Position numbers and translations under genes: made by a program. A DNA stretch of 9,735 nt from a bacterium (GTDB taxonomy: Bacteria; Desulfobacterota; S145-22): NCBI GenBank assembly GCA_027073795.1, contig JALTEW010000129.1, positions 1 through 9,735 of the forward strand, given 5' to 3'. The notes under the pieces are model-generated. The model was not told the origin of the DNA, ran no database searches, and saw only the letters and a list, made by a program, of their open reading frames with translations. Below are positions 1-7,201 of the stretch, in pieces (the first letter of the stretch is position 1; the number at the start of each line of letters is the position of its first letter).

Positions 1-25
1 GATCTTTAATATGTGAAGAAGGCTG

Positions 26-1897
26 ATGAAAAAATATAAAAAAAACCTTGATACGGGAACTATTCAAAATATCCTACATTCCGTTACCGGAGAGCTCATC
101 ATCGTTTCTCCTGAGTATGACCTGTTGTGGGCAAACAAAGAAACGGCAGCCGGCAAAAAAAGCGAAGGGGGTACAAAATGCTATACCTGTCTTTATGCCC
201 AGGATGCACCCTGCTCCGGGTGTCCAATAACTGAATCTCTGCGGACGGGACATCCCGTCTCATCAAAGGTAATTTTGGAATCTCCCTATCGTTCCCTTCT
301 TGTTGATGCCTCCTTATTAAGAGACACCCCAAACATTCTTGTACACCATCACAACATCACAGAAGTTACCCGTGACGAGTCAGTTCTTTTGGCAATCTTT
401 CAAAATTTACCTTTCGGGGTAATTCTTACCGATAAAGACCTGGATGTTCAATTTGCAAGTCCCGGATTTTTTAGGATTTTTCCCTTTATTAAAAACCCTG
501 TCGTGGGAAAAGATTTACGCCTCATCATTTCCAGACATCTCCCGCCCTTTCCCAAGAACCTTCTGGATTTCCTGTTCACCCTGCAGAATCATCGGGGAAC
601 GCCCTCAGGTAAATTTGAGCTTTCCTACCCCTTACAAAGGCATATGGAAATCCTCAGCCTTCCCCTTCGTCATGAAACAGCCCTTGCCTTCGAGAGCGGA
701 TATCTTATTCTCTTCTTCGACCAAACGGAAAGAGCAACACGGCAAACTCTTGACAAGCAGCGAGAAATCCAATCAGAGATTAATCTCCTTTTTACAACAC
801 TTTACAAAAAGCTATCTCCTTCCTTGGAAAAGATTCAAACACTGAGCGAAGAACTACCAAAAAAGGAACTTCATCGGTCTAAGGGAGGAAGGGAAATTCA
901 ACAGATCCAGCACGAATCTTCTCACCTTCTGAAACAACTGGAGGGATTGAAACGCTACAGCAAGAAAAAAACGATAGACCAGGAGCAGGTAAATTTACAT
1001 GCTCTACTCCGTAGAATTGTTGGTGAATTAACCCCTTTACTCAACGAGAAGAATATAAAGGTAAAATACGACCTGACCCCCCATCTGAAACCCTTTACTG
1101 CCTCCAGAGAAAACATCCAGCAGGTATTGAAAGCCATCCTTTTGAACGCCATTGAGGGAATCGATCCAAAGGTTGAGTTGCCTCGTAAAGATTTCGCTCC
1201 AATTATCGAAATTCAAACGCTGATGCAGAGATCGGATATAGAACTTACCATAAAAGATAATGGAATCGGCATGGATGTAGAGCACCTGACCAAAGTTTTT
1301 CAATTAGGTTATACCACCAAGGATCTTTCTCGTCACGCCGGGATGGGGCTATTTCTTTGCCAAATGATCCTTCGGCATCTGGGCGGAGAGATTGAATTAT
1401 CCTCCACTCAAGGAGTAGGCACAAAGGTTGTGGTTAAAATTCCCTCAATTCCCTTTTCTTATGCCGACGTAAAAGAAAAAGCCACATCTGAGAAAAAACA
1501 GCCTGGACAAACAAGGACAACCAAACTGGGGATTTTTAAGGGTAAGCGTGTCTGGATACTGGGAGAAAAGAACTCAACCACAGATGTTATTCATAAATTC
1601 CTTGCCAAAAACGGTGCTACAGCCAAAATTGTCAGGGACGCGGGATTTTTCCATAAACGTGGCATCCAAGATTACAGCCCTTCAACCTTCATCCTGAATA
1701 TTTCCGACCGGAAAAGCGCCCTTCCCTTTGTATCCATTTTAAAAAACAGGCATCAACTTGGCAGAACTATTCTCATAGCACCTGAAGAGCTTCTCCCGTT
1801 CTTCAAGAGCGGGTTGAAAGATTCGGGGGCGAGGTTTGTAAAAAGCCCCTTTCCCATAGAATCCCTCATGGAAGCCTTGACTGCCTTAATTCTTTAG
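26..1897 (+). CDS. PAS-domain sensor histidine-kinase-like protein with degenerate phosphoacceptor and receiver domains
   Basis: The 623-residue protein has no signal peptide or clear membrane segment, so it is probably cytoplasmic. An N-terminal PAS-like domain (about 11-115) carries a Cys cluster at C52, C55, C63 and C66 (CYTC, then PCSGCP), a pattern I associate with redox- or metal-responsive PAS domains of anaerobes. A second PAS-like domain spans about 120-235. A helical dimerisation-like region (about 243-312) leads into a good HATPase_c domain: N-box around N374, G1 box DNGIGM at 411-416, F-box FQLGYTTK, G2 box HAGMGL at 437-442. The H-box position (about 258-270, LYKKLSPSLEKI) has no histidine. 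Residues 506-623 resemble a receiver fold ending in the usual K-[ST]-P (K607), but the acidic pair is replaced by GEK and the phosphoacceptor Asp by N558. It may signal without standard phosphotransfer, or serve as a binding scaffold. ATG 26 has AAGAAGG upstream. It converges on the cytochrome block, so regulation of that block is plausible but unproven. Confidence 0.85.
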   Translation: MKKYKKNLDTGTIQNILHSVTGELIIVSPEYDLLWANKETAAGKKSEGGTKCYTCLYAQDAPCSGCPITESLRTGHPVSSKVILESPYRSLLVDASLLRDTPNILVHHHNITEVTRDESVLLAIFQNLPFGVILTDKDLDVQFASPGFFRIFPFIKNPVVGKDLRLIISRHLPPFPKNLLDFLFTLQNHRGTPSGKFELSYPLQRHMEILSLPLRHETALAFESGYLILFFDQTERATRQTLDKQREIQSEINLLFTTLYKKLSPSLEKIQTLSEELPKKELHRSKGGREIQQIQHESSHLLKQLEGLKRYSKKKTIDQEQVNLHALLRRIVGELTPLLNEKNIKVKYDLTPHLKPFTASRENIQQVLKAILLNAIEGIDPKVELPRKDFAPIIEIQTLMQRSDIELTIKDNGIGMDVEHLTKVFQLGYTTKDLSRHAGMGLFLCQMILRHLGGEIELSSTQGVGTKVVVKIPSIPFSYADVKEKATSEKKQPGQTRTTKLGIFKGKRVWILGEKNSTTDVIHKFLAKNGATAKIVRDAGFFHKRGIQDYSPSTFILNISDRKSALPFVSILKNRHQLGRTILIAPEELLPFFKSGLKDSGARFVKSPFPIESLMEALTALIL

Positions 1898-1960
1898 ACG
1901 TGATAAGCCTTAACCAGATTCAAAAGGAAGAAGCAGTAAAAGCAAACAACCGCAGCTTCT

Positions 1961-1996
1961 TCAAAACAAAAGGCCCCTTCATTAAGAAGGGACCTT
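1961..1996 (-). terminator. Intrinsic terminator of the 18-haem cytochrome gene
   Basis: Read on the minus strand this is AAGGUCCCUUC, loop UUAAU, then GAAGGGGCCUU. It gives 11 continuous pairs including one U-G wobble, directly followed by UUUGUUUUGA. It lies about 20 nt past the stop codon at 2017. On the plus strand the wobble becomes a C-A mismatch and no good U-tract follows directly, so it works best for the minus-strand gene. The convergent kinase gene may end less cleanly in the same 119-bp gap. Confidence 0.8.
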
Positions 1997-2016
1997 CTAT
2001 CTGACAAGTTTTTTAA

Positions 2017-4251
2017 TCAATAAGAATGGCGCAAGGCACGTTTAATTGTAATAACCAGTTTTCGTTCTCCCTCCAGTTTTGCCATCCTCTTTTCAGATTT
2101 ATCAAGGGTTTTTTTAATGCTTCCTACAAGGACCTTGGCATACTTGAGATTATGTACGGGATTCCCTTTCGAAACCATGTTTAAGTTTTCCCTCGCTTTA
2201 TCGAGCCAATCTTGAACATCATAGGTATATTGTCCCTTCTGTATGGCTGTCAGGATTCGCTTCTGGAGATTATCTATGCGGGTCTGCAAACCCTTTGTTA
2301 ACCCTTTAGATTCTGCCACCCAGCCATCCAGGATTTTACCATATTTCTTATCCTCGTGGCACTTGATGCATGTTTTCTTTACGCCCGCAAGGCTTGTTTT
2401 ATCTCCCTTGGTTACCTCCACATGGCATTCCTTACACGAGACATCCTCCATCATGGGACTTGGATACTTTTTACCATCCAGGTTTGAAAACCCAGTGTAC
2501 AACGCGGCCGTTTGCACGTGGCAGTCTTCACATTTAACCTCACCTTCCCCTTCACCATGGTGACATTCACTGCATCCCTGAATAAGGGTTTTTCCGTGAT
2601 TTTCATAGGAGGAATGGCATTGTGTGCACCCCATTTCCTGGTCTTCCGTGTGAATCTGGTGGGGAAAAGAAACACTTCCAAAGGGCACGGATTCTTCATC
2701 GATACATTCGACACAGGAATGGCACAACTGGGTACAACTTAGGGGCGGCACCAGTTTTCTGGCCTTATAGTTTGTATTGACCAGTTTGGCAGCCTCCTGT
2801 GCCTTCCTCTGACTGACATCAAGAAGTTTCATGGCATAAACGATGTTGTGGACTCCCTTAGCAAGTTTCACAAACCCGAGATTGTGGTTGGCAATCTGCA
2901 TCAGCTCAGCCGCTTTGTTCATCTGATCACTGTTAGCTGAAGTTTTCTTGATTTGCGCGATTGATTTGTTGGCGTTGTAAATCACGTCTTCCGTCTTCTG
3001 GACTTCCTTCTGAAGAAGGTCATTCCAGTGATCAAGCAAAGGCCCATAGAGCGGGCCATGGCATTCTTCACAGGATTTCGCTATTTCCTTGGCGCCTTTC
3101 CGGAAAACAAACCCGGTAACTACCCCATTTTCATGGGTCTTAAGGCGTATATGGCAGATAGTGCAATCCAGGTGTGCCTTAAACATGGGGTCTGGAAGGT
3201 CCTTTACACCCTTTCCTCCCTTGCCCATGTACATCTGGCGGACAATCTCGTGTTCACCAACCTGGTGGCATTTAAAACAGTTGGCATCCAGATGGAGCCC
3301 TTTCATAGCGCTTCGTATGCTTTTCTTTTTGGCTATTTCTTCGTGGCTTTTTACCCGAACGATCCGGTGCCGGATTGCCGTGTGGCAGAAATAACATTCC
3401 ACTTTATGATCTGTTATATGAATCTTATGGAGTTCCTCGGAGGAATAGTGCCCGATCAGCAACTCTGGCTTGTCATGGCACTGGACGCATGTGTTGTCTT
3501 TGATGTGTCCGTCTCCTTGGATAATGTCGTAATGGCAGGATTCACAGGTCACACCCCGTTTAACGTATTTTGCATGGTCATAGGGCATATTGTAATTCGC
3601 GTCGATATAGACCTTCTCCCGCTTCTTGAAATGGCACAGCTTACAATCCCTCAGCTCAGGGTGTTCTTCCGTCTTATAAAAGTGACACTGAAAACAGGTG
3701 GAATCTGTTACCGTCATATGTTTTCCCTGAACAATCTGGGAGTGGCAGGAGGTACACCGTAACTTTTTCCCCCGCCTCAGTTCTGATACATGCTTGCCAT
3801 GATCAAAGTGGACCCCTTCGTAAACGATATCGTGGCGGTTGATTTCCTTCTGGGTATGGCATCCTTCACGCATACAACTGGCATCTGGAATCTCTGTATG
3901 GGACCTTGGTGGCGCCTTACCGGTAATTTGCAAAACCACGTGAACCTGGGCTTCCCACTTTCCGCGAAGCTCATTCAGAAATCCAGGCTTGAAATGGCAT
4001 TCAATACAATTCACGTTCTTATGGCTGGAATGGGCCCACGATTCGATATAGGTATCCATGTTATGGCAGATGCCACAAAACTTCGGCGACTTGGTTGCCT
4101 CGAGCATTAGGAAAAAACCCGCAATAATCACGATAAATGCGATAATGTTGAAAATAACGATCCCTCTCCAGTGCTGCTTCGTCCCGCGAAAGGCTTCCCC
4201 AAGGAAATCTCGCAAGAAGTTAATCATTAGTGCCCACATACGCCTAACCAT
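2017..4251 (-). CDS. Large membrane-anchored NapC/NirT-type multiheme cytochrome c (18 apparent haem sites)
   Basis: The 744-residue protein has one membrane anchor (about 30-50) and a large, presumably periplasmic, haem region. The start resembles NapC/NrfH quinol dehydrogenases: after the anchor comes CGICHNM (59-65), a first haem with a nearby Met, then CIECH at 82. I count 16 CxxCH motifs (59, 82, 166, 186, 203, 236, 255, 286, 325, 363, 394, 542, 560, 574, 606, 628), one CX4CH at 126-132 and one CX3CH at 506-511. Two haem blocks are each followed by a helical segment holding a related motif: GVHNIVYAMKLL near 466 and PVHNLKYAKVLV near 698. This looks like an internal duplication. A role passing electrons from menaquinol to periplasmic acceptors is likely from the family; the acceptor is unknown. 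The length far exceeds a 4-haem NrfH or NapC. ATG 4251 follows a strong AAGGAGGAG site (4260-4268) and the gene has its own promoter (4305-4333). It could also be read through from the selenoprotein genes, since no terminator lies between. Confidence 0.9.
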   Translation of the reverse strand: MVRRMWALMINFLRDFLGEAFRGTKQHWRGIVIFNIIAFIVIIAGFFLMLEATKSPKFCGICHNMDTYIESWAHSSHKNVNCIECHFKPGFLNELRGKWEAQVHVVLQITGKAPPRSHTEIPDASCMREGCHTQKEINRHDIVYEGVHFDHGKHVSELRRGKKLRCTSCHSQIVQGKHMTVTDSTCFQCHFYKTEEHPELRDCKLCHFKKREKVYIDANYNMPYDHAKYVKRGVTCESCHYDIIQGDGHIKDNTCVQCHDKPELLIGHYSSEELHKIHITDHKVECYFCHTAIRHRIVRVKSHEEIAKKKSIRSAMKGLHLDANCFKCHQVGEHEIVRQMYMGKGGKGVKDLPDPMFKAHLDCTICHIRLKTHENGVVTGFVFRKGAKEIAKSCEECHGPLYGPLLDHWNDLLQKEVQKTEDVIYNANKSIAQIKKTSANSDQMNKAAELMQIANHNLGFVKLAKGVHNIVYAMKLLDVSQRKAQEAAKLVNTNYKARKLVPPLSCTQLCHSCVECIDEESVPFGSVSFPHQIHTEDQEMGCTQCHSSYENHGKTLIQGCSECHHGEGEGEVKCEDCHVQTAALYTGFSNLDGKKYPSPMMEDVSCKECHVEVTKGDKTSLAGVKKTCIKCHEDKKYGKILDGWVAESKGLTKGLQTRIDNLQKRILTAIQKGQYTYDVQDWLDKARENLNMVSKGNPVHNLKYAKVLVGSIKKTLDKSEKRMAKLEGERKLVITIKRALRHSY

Positions 4252-4304
4252 TTATATATCTCCTCCTTCCAATTCTAATTTTTAATAATTATAAATATTC
4301 TATA

Positions 4305-4333
4305 CTTATACGTGATCTACCCCCTCCTGTCAA
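4305..4333 (-). promoter_or_regulatory. Sigma70-type promoter for the 18-haem cytochrome gene
   Basis: On the minus strand TTGACA (4333-4328) is separated by exactly 17 nt from TATAAG (4310-4305), 11 of 12 consensus positions. An AT-rich leader of roughly 45 nt and a strong ribosome binding site (4260-4268) then precede ATG 4251. The -35 box begins 7 nt past the stop codon of the upstream selenoprotein gene. Seen directly in sequence; activity is inferred. Confidence 0.65.
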
Positions 4334-4339
4334 TAGCCT

Positions 4340-5869
4340 TTAATTAAGAGGAAACGGTGTTTTTCTTTTACTTATCTTCGTCTTTATCTTAGAAGGTTTC
4401 CCACCGCAGGCAAGGCGCGCAAGATAAACCTTGTAAATAAAGTCAGGGCTATGTTCCTCTGTATGGCACGTTAGGCAAACCTTTCTCGGGACTTTCCTCC
4501 GAATTTTTCTGATATCTCCCCCACTCTTGACGTGAAGGCTTCCGGGACCGTGACACGCCTCACACTGAACGTTAACAAAGGCCAACATTTTCACTTTGGA
4601 AATCTTTTTAAAACCGCCCTTCATCCCATAACCCGCTGAATGGCACCCGATGCAATCTGAATCATACTGATTTCCTTTTCTGACAAGCGTTTGAAAAGCA
4701 TGACCATGGCCTGTCTTTTTCCAGCGAAGGAAAGCTGATAAATGACATCTTTTACAGGTCCTCATGCCAACATACCGCTTTCCGTTTGACACACGGTGGG
4801 GGGTGAGTGCATTTCCCGCCCCTTCAGATGAAATCGCCATCTGCGCCTTCATCAGGCGTATTTTTGCGATATAACTCTCCATCCACTCAGCAATTTTATT
4901 ATCCTTCGGCAAATCCCTGCTTAGGGCGACAAAGGCGTTATGATAATTAGGTTGTCCGGGTACCTGAGTGCTGGTAATCTGCGCGCCTCCCTTCCAGGGG
5001 CAAAAAAGGCTGAACTTTCCTATGTGTTTGCCATACCGATCAAGATGAAGGAGAGCATGATGCTGGGTTACTTTCGGGAGTGAGAGCCTGTTACGGCGGC
5101 TACTGCCGATAATAATATCGACATCAGGATTTTTACGTGCAATCTTCCGGCAACCCATTTCAATCATATCTGTCACAACAACAATCAAATCGGCATTATG
5201 GGATTTGAGGACTCTGGCCTGTCTTCGCGCTACGACAAGGGGGTCAAGAACCTTATAAGCGTTTCCATCGGGGACACGAGACCAGTGGATCTTGCGTTTA
5301 AGCAACCCAATGACTCCAATCTTCACCTTGCCAATTTTAACTATAAGGTAAGGTTTAAAAACACCTTTTCCATTTTTATCCGTTAGGTTGGCGGATATCA
5401 GGGGTAGTGAAAGCCGCTTTTGCCACCTCTTGAGATATGCCACACCTAAGGTCAGATCGTATTCACCGATATTGATGGCATCATACCTTATCCTTTTTTC
5501 GGTTTTCAGGATCAAGTTTGCCACGAGCCTTCGATAATCCCGTTCCCCAGGGTGGAAACTGGTTTTTTTAAAAAGGGTGTTTCCATAACTCACGACCAGG
5601 ATGTTTTTCGACTTAGATCGCGCGTTCCGAATGTAGGCTGCCTTCCTGGCAAGACCGCCAAGGGGATGTTTATGTCAACCACACGGCTGGATGGTTCCCC
5701 TCTCGTCGCCGGTATAGAGCAGCATAAAGCAGGCCTTTTTCCCTCCTGCGTAAGCGAAATGTGACGCGTACAGAAAAAAACCAATCGTAAATGCAGACAA
5801 AACAAGGAGCCCCAGCAGATTCCTGATTGTCGGAGTGGATAAGTGGCAGTATCCTTTTTTAAAGATCAA
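4340..5869 (-). CDS. Selenoprotein: UshA-like domain with Cys-x-Sec fused to a tetraheme cytochrome c (ExtKL-like)
   Basis: The full gene is 509 residues when the in-frame UGA at 5675-5677 is read as selenocysteine 65. Without this it breaks into a 64-residue secretion-signal ORF and a cytochrome ORF lacking any signal. A basic start and a hydrophobic segment (about 17-40, possible cleavage after AYA-41) indicate export. The mature N-terminus has YTGDERG, then P-C63-G-U65 and PLGGLAR. Residues 51-290 resemble the UshA/5'-nucleotidase metallophosphatase domain (SANL at 159-162, KIGVIGL near 183), but the metal-site motifs are altered: DxH is DER, GD is GN97, GNHE is replaced in NIGEYD (133-138), TH is TD (233-234) and GHSH is SSRR (256-259). 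Residues 365-475 form a cytochrome c554-like tetraheme region (CxxCH at 372, 406, 436, 465). The TTG start at 5869 is uncertain; AGGAG lies 16 nt upstream. It follows its paralogue by 33 nt. I recall related Geobacter proteins as ExtKL; the match is from memory. A redox role is inferred and the substrate is unknown. Confidence 0.85.
5641..5664 (-). promoter_or_regulatory. Candidate bacterial SECIS hairpin, cytochrome-fused selenoprotein gene
   Basis: In the mRNA, 18 nt after the UGA, CUUGGC (5662-5657) pairs fully with GCCAGG (5650-5645), including one U-G pair, around the loop GGUCUU. Two further C-G pairs can form below, across an AA bulge (5641-5642 with 5663-5664). A G-rich apical loop a short distance past UGA is what SelB recognises. 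From memory, E. coli fdhF has GGUCU at the same 18-nt distance. The same hairpin occurs in the paralogue. Caution: the encoded PLGGLAR is also a conserved protein motif. Confidence 0.7.
5675..5677 (-). other. Selenocysteine-encoding UGA codon (Sec65)
   Basis: This in-frame UGA lies in the context PCG-UGA-HKHPLGGLAR. Coding similarity to the paralogue runs without a gap from upstream of the codon to far downstream, so the ORF break is not the end of a protein. I recall that related UshA-like proteins carry Cys here (PCGC), the usual Sec/Cys exchange. The codon forms a C-x-U pair with C63. Confidence 0.83.
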
Positions 5870-5902
5870 ATATTTTATTGTGTTTCTCCTTTTCTCCCCC
5901 CG

Positions 5903-6967
5903 TTACCGTGCATAGGGGTGCTTTTTACCGAACGCCTCCACCCATTTGGCAATTTCCACTTCGTCTCTGATCAGGTGACCCAGCGGGATAATAGTATTTT
6001 TATACAAAAAACCTCTGAACAGGGCCGTGGCACCCCCTGTCATCACCTTTATCTTAGCTTCTTTCCCTTTAACAGAAACGATCTTCAAGTACCCCACATT
6101 TTCGCCGTATCGGTTCAAGTGAAGGATAATTTTTTTATTCTGTATCGTCGGGAGGGAAATCCTGTTTCGTCGGCAACTACAGATAATGACATCAATGGGA
6201 AGCTCCCTTTTCGTCAGCATGCGGCTTTTCATATCATCCATGTCTGTCAGAACAAGTATAACCACGGCCCCCTTTTCCCTTAACTTCTCCGCCTCGCTCT
6301 TCGCTACCTTAACGGGACTGAGTACCTTCAGGAAAGATCCTCCGGGAATCTTTTTCTTTTTGATGTGGTGCTTGATAATTCCGATGATCCCTAACTTGAT
6401 TCCATTTATGGTAATTAATTTGGAAGGGGAGAAAATACGTGCTCCCGTTCCATCTGTCAGGTTGGCAGAAATGAAGGGAAGTTTCAGGGTTTTCTGCTTT
6501 GACCTAAGATAATCCACACCTCGTCCCAGGTCATACTCTCCCACATTGATGGCCTGAAAATGCAATCTTCCCAGAGTCTCAAGAATAATATCTGCTTTCT
6601 CTTTATAGATATCACGGTGTTTTTTAGGCATTTTAACGGTCTTAAATAGATAATTTCCCGCCCCAACAAGAACCACCGGTTCCTTCTTCCGGATATCACT
6701 AACAAAACCTCCCAGCCTGGCTAGACCGCCAAGCGGCTCCTTTGGTCAGGCACAGGGCAAAAGTGTGCCGCGAATATCCACCGTATAGACAACTGCGACA
6801 TGAGGTGTAAAAGGATTTGCAGCAAAACAGGGGGCATTAAAGGCCACCAAAAACCATGTCAAAATGATAAGAAACGCTTTTTGAGCAGATGAGATTATAT
6901 TGTTTTCAGACCGCTTACCATGCCTATCTGTATCAACACTTTTTAATGTACGGACTTCTTCCCCCAT
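5903..6967 (-). CDS. Selenoprotein: secreted UshA-like domain protein with Cys-x-Sec motif, no haem
   Basis: The full gene is 354 residues with the UGA at 6746-6748 read as Sec74. A hydrophobic stretch (about 28-45) and a possible cleavage site after CFA predict export. The mature N-terminus is YTVDIRG, then P-C72-A-U74 and PLGGLAR, aligning without gaps with the cytochrome-fused neighbour. The UshA-like region continues with NVGEYD (near 141-146), SANLTD (167-172), KLGIIGI and TDM (241-243). The GHSH-type metal site is replaced by CSCRRNR (263-269), which adds a Cys-x-Cys pair absent from the paralogue. The same metal-ligand losses in both copies argue for a shared non-hydrolase function. 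It contains no CxxCH and ends where its neighbour continues into the tetraheme domain. ATG 6967 is fixed by an in-frame TAG just upstream, yet no Shine-Dalgarno site precedes it (AT-rich AAACATTAG). It is first in the minus-strand block, 33 nt before the next gene. I recall such proteins being annotated as UshA-like (seleno)proteins. Confidence 0.82.
6712..6736 (-). promoter_or_regulatory. Candidate bacterial SECIS hairpin, UshA-like selenoprotein gene
   Basis: In the mRNA, 18 nt after the UGA, CUUGGC (6733-6728) pairs with GCCAGG (6721-6716) around the loop GGUCUA. The stem extends by three more pairs (CCG with C-GG across one bulged U, 6734-6736 with 6712-6715). Bulged U residues are typical of bacterial SECIS stems. 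The 6-bp core stem is identical to that of the paralogue, and the only difference is the last loop base. Confidence 0.72.
6746..6748 (-). other. Selenocysteine-encoding UGA codon (Sec74)
   Basis: This in-frame UGA lies in the context PCA-UGA-PKEPLGGLAR, at the same aligned residue as the UGA at 5675-5677. Flanking protein similarity is continuous on both sides. Two independent losses by nonsense mutation at one homologous codon, each with a well-kept downstream frame, are unlikely. Confidence 0.82.
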
Positions 6968-7201
6968 CTAATGTTTATTTTATTTTATCTTGAGAAAAAA
7001 ATCAATGTTCGGGCTACCGTTTTGTGGAATCATTTTTTTCTTGACAACCCCGTTTTTTGTGCTAAATACGCTAAGAGAGATTTGTGAAGAAGTTCTCTTG
7101 TTTTGTGTATTGTTTTTTGGAAATGTAAGATATTTTTGAAACCTCTCTGTGATAAGTGGAAGAGGGATGTTTTTTTACTAAATTAGAAATGGAGGAAAAA
7201 C
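6968..7201. other. Divergent AT-rich intergenic region
   Basis: This 234-bp gap separates the minus-strand selenoprotein genes from the plus-strand CbcL-like gene and should hold both promoters. I see one plausible plus-strand promoter (7041-7068) and the GGAGG site at 7191-7195. I find no convincing minus-strand -35/-10 pair and no -24/-12 sigma54 site by eye. No ORF or RNA gene is supported. Confidence 0.6.
7041..7068 (+). promoter_or_regulatory. Possible sigma70 promoter for the CbcL-like gene
   Basis: A perfect TTGACA (7041-7046) is followed after 16 nt by TAAATA (7063-7068), which is a weak -10 box. This would leave a leader of about 125 nt before ATG 7202, long enough for regulation. 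The -10 match is poor, so it may need an activator or may not be the true promoter. Confidence 0.4.

Noticed and set aside
1..26. Tail of an upstream gene ending in TGATG overlap with the kinase start
   Set aside because: Only about eight codons are visible, so an upstream gene cannot be recognised.
1927..1962. 8-bp inverted repeat GAAGAAGC/GCTTCTTC with 20-nt loop as terminator of the kinase gene
   Set aside because: The loop is long, the stem weak and no U-tract follows on the plus strand.
3028..3762. 244-codon plus-strand ORF
   Set aside because: It lies antisense inside the 18-haem cytochrome, whose CxxCH motifs are in the other strand; no domain or ribosome site supports it.
5590..5805. 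71-codon minus-strand ORF overlapping the UGA region
   Set aside because: It is a different frame from the signal peptide and haem domain and breaks the paralogue alignment.
5675..6748. Both UshA-like genes as pseudogenes or sequencing errors
   Set aside because: The breaks are single UGA codons at homologous positions, next to Cys, each with a hairpin at 18 nt, and the rest of both frames is intact and alignable.
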